From Tyto alba (Eukaryota > Chordata > Aves > Strigiformes > Tytonidae): a stretch of DNA of 64,000 nt. The stretch is from contig NW_024881313.1 in NCBI RefSeq assembly GCF_018691265.1, positions 38,929,518-38,993,517 on the forward strand. The letters run 5' to 3'. Positions 51,993 to 62,657 of this stretch are shown here, in pieces (within the stretch, counting starts at the first letter, position 1; every line of letters begins with the position of its first letter). A program made the position numbers and the translations under genes. The notes below the pieces were generated by a model. That model saw only the letters and a list, made by a program, of their open reading frames with translations, did no database searches and was not told where the DNA came from.

Positions 51993-54900
51993 GTATCTGA
52001 ATGCTTACATATGAAGGCATTATGCAGTTCAGCCCTGAGCCATTTCAACAACTCTATTTGAGGCTCAGTGCTGATACTCAGATTTTCCCCGGCAGTGTGT
52101 TACCTGTTGAGATCTGGCGTTTTTATTCTGTCTGTCACTTAGATGGAAATGAGCGGTAAAGGGTTTCAGAGGTATAGTAGGTTAAGATAAGGTTTGCGAG
52201 AGCCTGAGCAGCAACTGGCACATTGCAAAATGATGATTTCATCACTCTGGCTGTGCAGGGAGGCATTAAATATTGAGAAAGCAAGCAGAGAGCAGGACTG
52301 GCAGCAGAGAGGTAGCATAGTAAGAATGATCCTCCTCTACTCTACATTCACACACTCCAGAAGACACAGGCCTTCTGTGTCACACCTGCCAGCCCTGTGT
52401 GGATGTCCAAGGTGCCCAAGCCCAGCTTGCTGAAAGCAGACACCTGCCTTCCCTCTGTAATGGGGGCTCAGGTACCCAGCAGAAGCAGGACACCTTCGCT
52501 GGAGACCTCTGAATGGAGAGGGCTGGGTCCTGCTGAGGGCTTCTGTGTTTTGCCGTATACCCATCCGGGAACATCACAGCTGACCAGTCCAATGACTGCA
52601 ATCCTGACTTCTGAGATTGAGTTTTCTTTCAAAAGGCTCGTTTTGCTCACAGGAGTGGAGACTCACTGATGGGAAGCTTTTTTCCAGCTCGGGGCTCGTG
52701 AGCCAAAAATCTGGCAGTCTACTCACGCACTAACACAGGTAAAAACACCCAGCTCCTAGACACTCTGGCTGAAGACCAGACAGATGACAACATTCAAGAC
52801 AATGACATTTCAGTTACAGCAGTAAAGCATAAGACCAACTTTAAAAGAAGGCTAAATACTGTGAAATAAAACCCTTTTATTAGCATGAAACGTCCAAAAA
52901 GTGAAATAACATGACCGAAATCAACCTTCATTTAATATAAAAGCAGAAAGTTTTCGGCAGTGCTGGAAAATACCCGACACATGTTCAATGGGTGGGCTTG
53001 ATATTGTGACTACAAAAATATTTTTGCTCAGTTTGTTTCTGGCTGTTTTGCAGCTGACAGGTTGCCAGATCTCTTGGCTGGATCCCTTCTGCTTCGGCAT
53101 TCAATAAGATGGGTTTGCTAGCTTACCCGTACCGCTTGAAGAGACGGTGGTGCCGCTGGACTCGGGAAATGACCCCCCTCTGGTAAAGCTCTTAGGAATA
53201 TCCCACCGTTTTGAGCCACCACAACTGTCAACAGTTTCAGAGAAACTGTCCAGAGCTGCTTAAAAAACAACCAACGGCTTCTTCTCGCTTCGGCATTTTG
53301 AACAGGGTGTAGCAGGGCCGAGGAGCAGCAGTTTTCCTTTTTTGTTTAAATAAGTGTGGTAGCTCGCAGGATGGCGGAGCACGGAAGGACAGGTCCCTGG
53401 GGAGACTCCTGCCATCCAAGAGCTGGCGGTGAGTGGTTTTGGACAATGGTCTTGGCTCCTCTCCGCCAACCCGCACGGCCCCAGCGTGGGGGGAAGAGAG
53501 GTGGATCTCCTGAAGGACAGCCAAAGGGAGGCTGAACCCCCAAAAAATAGGGGCTGGAAAGTGGTGTCAGAAGTAAATTCAGGTAGATTGGAAAGATTAA
53601 AAGTTGGGGGGGTGTTTTTTCTTGTTGTTTTCGTTTTGGTTTGTTTTCTTTTTTTTCTCAAGCTTTTCAGGAAAAAGTGAAATCAGAGAACAACAAATGT
53701 CCTTTTGGCTCAGCTCGTAACAGTCCATTTGAGCTCAGTTGCTGGTTTTGTTTCCTTCTGAGGGCATTTCACTCCTCCCTTTACTGTCTTTCCTTTGCAC
53801 ACAGGGATTTTTTTTTTTTTTTTTTAAAAAAAAGAGAGCATGTAATTTTCAAACAAAAAGGTCATATTTTGAAATATCCAAGGAAATCTGTTGGCATTTT
53901 AGACCTGCCTTGAGAATGTTACAGGGAAATGTTTCATTTTTTCCCCAGAAATTTTCTCCCACCTTTTCTCCCGCCCACAGAATTTCAACATAAATTTATG
54001 AATATCAGCTGTCCCTCCCCAATCTCCATTTCCAAAAAATTCACTATTAAAAAAAAAAAAAAAAAAAAAAAAAGACACTATCCAGACCTGCTCCTCATCC
54101 ACATTTATTATGATTTCTTGTTCTTTGCCATGTTAAAAACTGATCCAACATCCTGTATCCCTTCTCAGTGGAGCCAGTGGAGGGAACTGGATCCAGGACG
54201 AGCATCCCAGCGCCATCCACCAACCCACACCCTGCTCCTTCCGTCGCTTCCCAGGACCACACATTGACACTCAACACACACCAGCCCATCTCAGCTACAT
54301 CTGGCCCTGTGTTGTACAACCCACGTACCTAAATGCAGTCCAGAAAAAGCAGATGCTCTGATTTGTCATTTACCACCATAGAGAGACCCAGAATGAAATG
54401 GTGGCAAGAAACTAGGACTTAATAAGAGGATTTTTTTTTTTTTAATTATATTTTATCTGAGCAGTAACTAATTAGGGGAACTCCAAAAACATCCATGGTG
54501 GATGGCAACATCCACAGACAACTGGGATGGCTAGAAACTGTTACAAAAGATCAACCAAAAATTAATTTTTAGGGGTCTGAAGAGGTTTCTGTGTACCCTT
54601 CTCCTAGGGGACAACAGTGACCACAGCCAAGGACACAGAGACAGTGGCCAGCTGGACTCCAGACACACAGCCTCTACACCCCACTAGTTTTTTTTTTTTT
54701 ACGTTTTTCTCCTCTCCCTTTCTTCACACATTATCGCATCTCTCCTTTTCCCTCTCAGGGACCCTGCACGCCCTTCAGTTAACTGGTTTAATATATGTTC
54801 AAGGTCAAAGACCCTTGACTTGGGCATATCCCTGGTCATTGCCATCAGTCCCTAAGATACAGAGGCAAGGTGGGTGACCTTAAAGATAGAGGAATAGGTT

Positions 54901-55182
54901 ACCCCAGGGCACCTGTCACCTAAGGATGAGGTAAACAAGAGGTCCTACAGGAGCAGAGCTAATGAGGTCTCCTATAGATCGGCAGATGGCATCCCAACAT
55001 CTACCCCCACAGTAACCCTTGCATCACCTTCAGCTCCCCTAATGCCTACCCCCACACAAGCACAACCTCAGTTTCCCAGTTTCCCTCCTCCAGTTGCTCC
55101 CCAGCCACCTCCAGTATCCCCACAATAAGCCCACCAGCAGCGCAGCCCGGGGCGGGGGGGGCTGCTTCAGGCCTGGCACCAC

Positions 55183-55197
55183 ATTAACGGCGTTAAT
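55183..55197. promoter_or_regulatory. ATTAACG-G-CGTTAAT inverted repeat
   Basis: Two 7-bp arms form a perfect inverted repeat around a single G, about 7.3 kb upstream of WNT9A and next to a GC-rich patch. The arms contain homeodomain (TTAAT) and MYB-like (TAACGG) cores. A dimeric binding site is possible but unproven. Confidence 0.35.
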
Positions 55198-58140
55198 CAG
55201 CTCAAAGGAGCTGCTGAGCTCACACGGGGGCTTCTCCCTCCATCCTGCATGACTCCAGGTCTCTCTCTTCTATCCTACTGAAGCAAAATGTCACGAAAAT
55301 AACGGTCAGTGAATCACTGTGTTTTACAGTACGGACTCAGGCAGAATGTGAAAAGAGTCCCTGCTTCCTTGGCACTATTCCTTCAGACCTAAAAAATACC
55401 TCCTGCAGCTCTGTCTAACAAAAACACATTCATTCCTATCATGCCTGTTTGTCATAAGGACAATAAGGACCTTATTTTGCACTGGGACTAATTGCATTAA
55501 AAATAATTCTGGTCCAGACTATAAAGTCCCTGATTCTCTGTGAAATTACTAGAAGGAAGGTGATTTCCATATAGAAGATAACCTGCCTGGGTTTACTCAG
55601 AGGGGTTATTTTGATAGCACTCATGTACTTAAGAAGAAGAACTTTTTCAAGAGCAGAGAACAACTCAGGAAAGATATGCACGGAAGTGGGAGGCAAAAAT
55701 TTCCATTTTAAGTAATTTTTAAATAATTTTGCCAGCTCTTGGGAACATCAGTGAAAAGAGATGTCCTTTGCTGCTAGTGAGAAATGATTGGACCTTAAGA
55801 GAAGCATTTGCTGGGCTTTCCGTGAGTGGGAGATATTTTACAATTTCAATTTTGTAACGACAGAGAGAAATTCAAAAGCAAAAAGTTTGACGACATTTTG
55901 TTTCACACACACATAATATAATATCAGCAAGCCCTGAAGTCCCTGGGGGAGCCCTGATGGTGTTTTCCTGAGGCTCGGGCCCAGCGTATGCAGATGCTGG
56001 GTTATCACAGCCATTGCACATCGCTCCGAAGACCAAGAGCAAATGTAACAGGGCATCAGCAGCTTCTGTACACTTTGGGATCCTTGCAAAAGATGCACAA
56101 GGGAATACCAGCTGCAAGCATCTCCACCTGTGTGTAATGCTTATATTGGGGAATATGCTTGGGGAAAGTCTGTGCAGCCACCTCGACCTCACTTGATACA
56201 AATCGGGGATGAACTTGGGTTTTCCTTCAGCTTAAGTTGCAAGAAAGAGCCTCTTAAATTAGAGGGAGAGGTGCGTGCTCCTAAATATCACCCCTTGCTC
56301 ATCTTGCACAAGATGCTTTCAAAGTCTTTTAATATAGGTCCTGTAATCAATCAAGGGAGGGGGATCTCTGATGGCAATGAGGTTTAGGGAAATCTGTGGC
56401 TTGCTGAAGTTTGGTGCGAGGGGCCCTGCTAGGGGTCAGTCCCATGGCGGTTTGGTGCCCTGACCTGATTCTGTTTCCATCCGATTGCCTCATTTTGGGG
56501 CGGTCTTACAGAAGAAGAATCAAAAATTCAACACTTGTAGCCCAGTGAGCTATGGCTCTGAATCCAGCCTGGTCTCCATGGCAGCTGGATCTCAGAGGAA
56601 AAAGCTGGTGGCCCCTCACCTTCTGCAGCTGCGGCCACTCACAGCCTTACAGTGCCCCCATGTCCCTGCTCCCAGCTCTGGATGGAAAGGGGAGGGGGGG
56701 GGGGGGTGTGTCCATGATGTCAAACTCCTCGCAGACCAGCATGGCACGACAGGCTCTCATTTGCTTTTGGCCTTCAGTAACGCTGGAGCAAGGCACTGCA
56801 GTGTCTTTTCTTCATTTGAAAAGGTGGGGAGACAGGGCAGGAGTGGGGATCAGGGTCATGCTGCTCCTTACTTGCAGTGATTTGCACTATCCTGAGCCCT
56901 GGGGGAGCAGGGATGCTCTCAGTCTGGCTCTCAGCAGCTGAGCTGAAAGCAACAGGCATATTTTGACCACAGCTCTACCCCTCAAATCACTGATCTTGGC
57001 CAGAGGGCTGGGTGCTGGCAGGATGGAGGGACGGGATGGAGGTATAACACAACACCATGTTGCCTGAAGCTCAGAGCTGTCCCCAGAGTGACTCTCACTC
57101 CATCCAAGCCAGATGGAAAAGAAGCGAGAATCTGGCTTCCAGCCTGCGTGTGATCACTTGAAGGGAGGAAACACCCTGGAAGTCCACGTGACGGCGAAAA
57201 AAGAGTAACTGGAAATGAAGGCAGTGGCAGCAGGGGGGACTTGCACGGCGTGATCCCTGAGACGGTGGAATAAACGACGTCCCGTGGGCAGGCGGCGTTC
57301 CCGGGTCTTGTCTGTTATTTCAGACTGTATCCGGAGGGCAGATAAATGCCAGGCCCACTTCTAATTAAGGAAACTGAGGAAGGGAAATGTGAGTGGCTCG
57401 TCTCGGAGGCGATCTGTCGGGAGGAAATGCAGCTGAAGGCTTCTCAGCTATCCAGGGCACAGCCTCGGATACCCGGCCCAGCCTGAGCCTGGTGAGGTCC
57501 CCACCTCTTGCTGCCTCGCTTGAGTTATTCCGATCTGGGAGCGAGTGCCAAGTATCTGGTGGGGAACCCATGCAGGACTGGCAACAAGGGATGAACGAGA
57601 TGACCTCATGGGTATTTTCCTTCCCTCTCGCACTCCTATGACTCAATCGCCCCGCTGAGCTGGAGTTGCTGCCTTGGAGAGGTTTGGTTCATGCAGCGAG
57701 ACCTCGGTGAGCTGCTCGAAGTCCTCACCTCTGTAATGGGAGCTGCCTGAAGGGCAGACAGAGTCTGGCATGCAGAGAAGAACACCCAGAGCAAAGCCAT
57801 AGGGAGGGAAGAGCAACCCCAAGTGAAAAAGATGCTGGTTTTCCTGCAAAAAAAAAAAAACCCATGGTGAGGATGGTGGCAAGGGCTCCTCTGGGGTGGG
57901 GAAGCCTTTGGAGCGATGCAGGCAGGCTGAGCCCCACTCGAGAGCTGAGTCATGGAGAAGGAAAACTTGAAGTCACTCTCCAGATCCCCCCTGTGGTCTA
58001 ACGTGCCTGGGAAGAGCCTGACGGGATGGTCACAACAGCCTGTGCTGTCTGAGGATGTCCCATCATCCGCTTTGCCGGCTGGCTGTCACCGGTCGGTGTC
58101 ACCGGTGGGGCTGGGAGGCAGGGCTCGCCCTGGCAGCGGG

Positions 58141-58440
58141 TGCAGGATGCCAGGGTCCTTTGTGGGATGCCAGGACCCTTTGTGGGATGCCAGGACCCTT
58201 TGTGGGATGCCAGGATCCTTTGTGGGATGCCAGGACCCTTTGCGGGATGCCAGGATCCTTTGTGGGATGCCAGGATCCTTTGTGGGATGCCAGGACCCTT
58301 TGCGGGATGCCAGGATCCTTTGTGGGATGCCAGGACCCTTTGCGGGATGCCAGGATCCTTTGTGGGATGCCAGGACCCTTTGCGGGATGCCAGGATCCTT
58401 TGTGGGATGCCAGGATCCTTTGTGGGATGCCAGGACCCTT
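58141..58440 (+). repeat. 20-bp minisatellite, 15 copies
   Basis: The unit is tgtgggatgccaggaccctt, repeated 15 times over exactly 300 bp with no indels; the first copy is the most diverged. Two linked variant sites (TGTG/TGCG and GACC/GATC) define three unit types arranged mostly as dimers and trimers. Because 20 is not a multiple of 3, several frames stay open on both strands and translate as a 20-residue periodic peptide. I read those frames as artefacts. The array is about 4.1 kb upstream of the WNT9A start codon. Confidence 0.97.
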
Positions 58441-59404
58441 TCCTGAGATCCTCGCAGGTCATTCCCCCAGCTGCTTTTCAGGCAGGAGCTCCTTAGGGAA
58501 GCACAACTGTGGGATCAGGGTTAGGGGCAGGACACAGGTTTGCTGATGCTGCTGAAGCAGAGGCAGGTGCCGTGACAACTGCTCTGGGACTCCTTCCTCA
58601 GCATTAACACTGCACCCTGGCATCTTCTTTTCATCCTAAAAAAGACAGTATGGTGCTGGCAGCGACACCATTCCCTGGTGTGATTGTGGCCCTTTGAAAT
58701 TGTCACTTGAAACACCAAACTTTTGCCCGTTTGCCTGCTTCTCTCCGGCTATGGTGTGTCCTTGATATAAAACATCCTGCTGGAAAATTCCCACTTAAAA
58801 AACCAAGCACAGGCCAGCGTGTCCATGCTGCCCTGGACGCTGCGGCACTGTGCCTATGTGGCACTGCCCTCTGCTGTCGGTGGCTATGGGGACACTGGCC
58901 AAGGCCACCACCACCGCTGAGTAGAAGAAACACGAGTTTTTGTGTCACCCTAAGGACCGCTGAAGGACCTGGAAAGCCACAAAGCCACCCCGGGAGGATG
59001 CTGCACCCAGGACCGGTGCATGGTTCCCCAAGCATGACAACCAGGATCCACGGGCAGCAAAGCCCCGGAGGAATCAGCCCCCACTTGGGTTTCCCCTTTC
59101 CCCCCCCCGGCTGAAAGCAGAAGTGGTGACTATTTTTAGTGCTGTCTCACTTTGGAAAGAGTCACGCACGCCCCAAAGCATCACCCCGGCTACGGCACCT
59201 CGCTCCAGGCAGAGGAAATGAATAACGGGGTGAGGGTCTCGCTGCCTTTCCACAGTCCCACCCCAGAGCTCTGCCTCGGGGCTGCCTGGTGTAACTGGAG
59301 TTTCCTTCCACGTGCTGGGCACACCAGCTTCTAGGGGATGTGCGTGAAGAATGACTCTTAAACTCTCTTTTCCAGCAGAGAAACACTCACACAAAACCTC
59401 CCAA

Positions 59405-59406
<2 letters not shown>

Positions 59407-59450
<44 letters not shown>

Positions 59451-59459
59451 CTTTGCTTG
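59407..59459. repeat. (AT)26 microsatellite
   Basis: This is an uninterrupted AT array of about 53 bp, self-complementary and able to form a cruciform, about 3 kb upstream of WNT9A. Confidence 0.97.
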
Positions 59460-60475
59460 TCCTCCCTCCCATCCGCAGTCCTTTATTGATTTTTCTTAAG
59501 CTGGAAGAGCTCGGGTGGGAGGATAAGGACACCCAGCATGACTCCAGAGCTGGTCCTCATCTCCCAAAGTCTCCTCGGTGAAAGGCCTCTAGATGGGGCT
59601 TTAATGCAATATTGCTGCTGGCCTCTGCCGGGCTGCGATCACCCGCAGAGCTGGGGGGCTGCTCCCCTTCCAGCACCCCCCAGGGCCGTGACACGGTGCC
59701 GCTTCACCCCGACCGTCGGGATAAGGGAACCGAGATATTCCCAGAGCCTGGGGAATGACATGGATTTGAGGAAGCCGTTTGTTGGATTGGATTTGACACC
59801 CCCCAATCCCCTTCCCCAGCATGTTTCAGCCTCCACCCCAAGAGGTGCTGAGGCCGGTGGGATGCAAAGCTGCAGTGGGAACCCCCCAAACCCCACGCAC
59901 GGGCCGGGGAGGGGGGTGGGCTGTGCAAAGCTTTTGCGTGGTGCTTTTCCACCCGCCTGTTTTGCGAATGTTCAGCTGCAGGCTTGGGCTGGGCTGTTTT
60001 ACACGTGAAAAATTAAAGCAGCTCCTTCCCCCCCCGCCGACCCCGCTATGCTTTTTGTTCTGAAAATAAGCAGAACCCAAATAGTTTGCACAGTGCTGGG
60101 AAGGCTGGAAGTGCCTGAGTGCGTGGCCAGTGGTGAGCATAAATTCACCAGTGTCGCTCCGGGGGCTGTTCCAGCACGAAAGGTTCATCTTCATTAACCC
60201 ACCCCGCCGTGGGGTTCCTGAATTGGTTTGTTGGCAGATTTTTGGGGTCGGGAACAGAGACAGCCCCACTACAGTTATCCGAGGGTCTCGCTGTCACCCT
60301 CTGGGGACGGCTCTGTAGAGCTGGACACCTCAAACCCCTTGGGGACGGTGGCTTTGGAGAGGAGGGTTGGGTGCCAAGTGTCCTCCCGTCTGTCCCTGCG
60401 GGGACACGGGGCGGTTCAGCAGCCTGACAGACGCACTCAAGAGGGAAACTTTTTCTTTCTGGGGTGGCAGTGGGC

Positions 60476-60545
60476 GCCGAAATTACCTCGAGGGTGACGA
60501 CGAGAGCGACGTCATCGACCGGTCTGGAACAACGCGCTGAGCACC
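60476..60545. promoter_or_regulatory. CpG-dense patch with CRE-like core
   Basis: About nine CpGs fall within 70 bp, with GACGTCA at 60,508-60,514 (the CREB/ATF core minus its first T), about 2 kb upstream of WNT9A. A distal promoter element is a reasonable but unproven reading. Confidence 0.3.
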
Positions 60546-60639
60546 GGCCCGAAAAGGGCTGATATTTAGGGCATTAACTAATTCCCAGCTGGGGTGCTCC
60601 TCGCCCTGCCCACGCGTCGGGGGTGTCCGTGCTCCCCTC

Positions 60640-61063
60640 CCATGCACCAGCTGGTGCGTCGCTCTTGCACGGGGCTGGGAGTTCTTGCACACACCACATC
60701 CAGCTTTCGCACAAGGGATCACGTCTTCCATGCGGCGTGGGCCGTCGTCCCTCTTGCCTCTGCACGGCTGTCTAGCTTTTAAAAAAAAACTGCCTGGCAT
60801 CTCCAACCCTAGCACAACTGCCCAGCCTTTGCACGACTACCCGGTTTTTGCACGATGGCTCTTCGTTACCCGCTGCTGGGCATTGCACCCCCGGCCCTCG
60901 CACGTCTGGTCCACGCACAGCGGATCAGCACTTGCACGTCTAACCCTTCCATGCCCAGCCCTTGCACACTTGACCCTTGCACAACTGTCCAGCCAATCCC
61001 TGGCACATCCAGCCCTTACACACCCACCCCTTGCTTGCCCGGCTGTGTCACACCCATTCCCTG
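60640..61063 (+). repeat. Degenerate TTGCAC-containing minisatellite flank
   Basis: TTGCAC, TCGCAC or close variants recur every 15-25 bp (for example 60,665-60,672, 60,828-60,833, 60,846-60,852 and 60,965-60,982), with longer mixed spacers. The density increases to the right and passes into the regular array, so this looks like the older, decayed edge of the same repeat. Confidence 0.65.
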
Positions 61064-62270
61064 AATGTTCCCCCCCCCCCCCCCCTCCCCGGGACACCCA
61101 GGCTGGGGACACCCACCCCCTGCACACTCACCCCCTGCACCCCCATCCCTGCACCCCCTCCCTTGCACACTGCTTCCTGAACACCCCTCCTTTACACAAC
61201 CCTCCCTTGCACCCCCTTCCCCCTCCACACCCTCCCCATTGCACCCCCTCCCTTATATACACCCCTCCCTTACAACGCCCCCTGCACACCCCTCTGCTGC
61301 ACACTCCCCTATTTCACCCCCCCTCATTGCCCACCCTGCACAACCCCCCACTGCACCCCCCCATTGCACACCCCCTCATTGCACACCCCCCATTGACCCC
61401 TCTTTGCAACCCCCCACACTCCTCTCCTGCGCAACCCCCCCCCACAACCCCCCATTGTCCACCTCCTCATTGCCCACCCCCCCTGCACCCCCCCTCATTT
61501 CACTCCCCCATTGCACCCCCCCATTGCCTAGCCCCCCCACTGCACCTCCCCATTGCCCACCCCTCCACTACCCACCTCCTCATTGCACCCCGCTCATTGC
61601 CCACCCCCCCATTGCACCCCCCCTCATTTTACCCCCTTATTGCACACCCCCTCATTGCACCCCCCCCATTGCCTAGCCCCCCCCCTGCACCCCCCCATTG
61701 CCCACTCCCCCATTGCCCCCCTCCCCATTGCACCCCGCTCATTGCCCTCCCCCCCATTGCACCCCCCCATTGCTCACCCCCCCGCACACCACTCTCCTGC
61801 ACCCCCCCCATTTCCCACCCCCCCACTGCACCCCCCATTGCCCACCCCCCATTGCACCCCCCATTACACCTCCCCCATTGCACCCCCCCATTGCCCACCC
61901 CACCATTACACTCCCCCCATTGCACCCCCCCATTGCCCACCCCCCATTACACCCCCCCATTACACCCCCCCCATTGCACCCCCCCATTGCCCACCCCGCC
62001 ATTACACCCCCCCCATTGCACCCCCCCATTGCACCCCCCCATTGCCCACCCCCCATTGCACCCCCCCATCGCCCACCCCCTCGCACACCCCTCTCCTGCA
62101 CACCACCCCATTGCCCCCCACCATTGCCCCCCCCATTACACCCCCCCCCATTCCCCCCCCTATTGCACCCCCCCATTTCACCCCCCCCATTACACCCCCC
62201 CCCCCGCACCCCCCTCGCACCCCCCAACCCCTCCCTCCCCTCCTCTCCCCCCCCCCCCCCCCCACGCCCC
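61064..62270 (+). repeat. C-rich minisatellite next to the WNT9A promoter
   Basis: The array is about 1.2 kb of variants of CATTGCACCCCCC and CATTGCCCACCCCCC, with CATTACACC and CATTTCACC subtypes. Unit length varies through the C tract (roughly 10-20 bp). The minus strand is repeated G tracts of 4-7 separated by short linkers, an arrangement able to fold as G-quadruplexes; the plus strand could form i-motifs. It ends about 160 bp before the TATA-like element of WNT9A. Its lack of stops creates Pro/His-rich frames of up to 582 codons (60,685-62,433) and Gly-rich frames on the other strand; none is a credible gene. Confidence 0.95.
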
Positions 62271-62340
62271 ACTCCCTTCCCCAACTCCCGCCTCCAAGCT
62301 CGGCGGGGGGGGGGGGGGGGAAGGGGAGGCGTGTCCCTCC

Positions 62341-62460
62341 CACCGCCCCACCCACCGCCCCGCCCCTCCCTCCGGCCCCGCCCCCGGCCCCGCCCCCCCG
62401 CCGGCCGGGCTCTCTCCGCCGGCCGCGCTATAAGAAGCGGCGCGGGGCGGCGGGGCCGCA
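62341..62460 (+). promoter_or_regulatory. WNT9A: WNT9A core promoter
   Basis: Several GC boxes (CCGCCCC/CCCCGCCCC forms) fill 62,343-62,398, followed by TATAAG at 62,429-62,434. The spacing predicts transcription starting near 62,455-62,465 and a 5' UTR of about 45-55 nt. The region is CpG-dense. Both the elements and their order upstream of a verified exon are seen; the exact start site is inferred. Confidence 0.65.
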
Positions 62461-62482
62461 GCGGCCGCGGCGGGGGAACGAG

Positions 62483-62560
62483 ATGAGCAGCGCCGGCGCC
62501 GCTGCAAGATGCTGGATGGACACGTCCTGCTGGGATGGCTCTCCTCCTGCGCTCTCCTAG
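62483..62560 (+). other. Upstream ORF overlapping the WNT9A start
   Basis: An ATG at 62,483, with G at -3, opens a 25-codon frame (MSSAGAAARCWMDTSCW...) ending at TAG 62,558-62,560. It begins 26 nt before the WNT9A ATG, is in a different frame and stops 52 nt inside the WNT9A coding sequence. If transcription starts near 62,460, scanning ribosomes meet this ATG first. The peptide resembles nothing known; any role would be in reducing or regulating WNT9A translation. Confidence 0.55.
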
Positions 62561-62603
62561 GGCTGCTCGCCTGCACCCCGCGGCCCTCCGCCGCCTACTT
62601 CGG
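62509..62603 (+). CDS. WNT9A: WNT9A coding exon 1 (signal peptide)
   Basis: The ATG at 62,509 (A at -3) opens 31 complete codons plus two bases. The protein starts MLDGHVLLGWLSSCALLGLL and ends RPSAAYFG, the glycine codon being split by the intron. The donor is GTAGGT at 62,604. WNT9A is a secreted Wnt ligand, known from chick (as Wnt14) as a regulator of synovial joint formation. Human WNT9A exon 1 encodes the same length (95 nt), begins MLDG and also ends RPSAAYFG, so start, length, phase and C-terminal residues agree. The hydrophobic middle is a signal peptide. The first frame encountered from the predicted cap is not this one but an overlapping upstream ORF. The other exons lie beyond the right edge. 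Confidence 0.96.
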
Positions 62604-62629
62604 GTAGGTGCCCAGCGCCCCCGCAACTT

Positions 62630-62657
62630 CCCCCCCCCCCCCCCCCCCCCCCCCCCC
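62630..62657 (+). repeat. Poly-C run just inside WNT9A intron 1
   Basis: Twenty-eight consecutive C residues begin 26 bp after the splice donor. In the transcript this is a C tract (possible poly-C-binding protein target); in DNA the minus strand is a long G run. The length may vary or be mis-assembled. Confidence 0.9.

Larger units (their letters stand above)
50271..58140. other. Intergenic DNA, WNT9A-proximal part
   Basis: No supported exon. Visible items are a third plus-strand copy of the old repeat (51,249-51,285), a perfect hairpin (51,968-51,992), poly-T at about 53,810-53,825, poly-A at about 54,049-54,073, a 15-bp inverted repeat (55,183-55,197) and a G run at about 56,694-56,706. 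CpG content rises to the right, for example at 53,100-53,230 and 57,180-57,480. The second of these patches contains an E-box of the CACGTGAC type at 57,185-57,192. Confidence 0.55.
58441..60639. other. GC-rich WNT9A upstream DNA
   Basis: No gene is recognised. GC and CpG increase toward WNT9A. The segment holds an (AT)n array, a possible minus-orientation CTCF match TGCCCTCTGCTGT at 58,865-58,877 and a CpG-dense patch with a CRE-like core at 60,476-60,545. Overlapping open frames on both strands are expected from this composition. Confidence 0.6.

Noticed and set aside
58141..58440. CRISPR-like array
   Set aside because: The 20-bp units are directly adjacent with no spacers, and the DNA is vertebrate.
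57952..58546. Periodic open frames of 118-164 codons on both strands
   Set aside because: A 20-bp repeat read in any frame gives a 20-residue period; there is no start context, domain or conservation argument for coding.
60685..62433. Open frame of 582 codons rich in Pro, His and Thr (and overlapping Gly-rich frames on the minus strand)
   Set aside because: It is the translation of the CATTGCACCCCCC minisatellite. The unit lacks stop codons in several frames and the frame runs through the WNT9A promoter.
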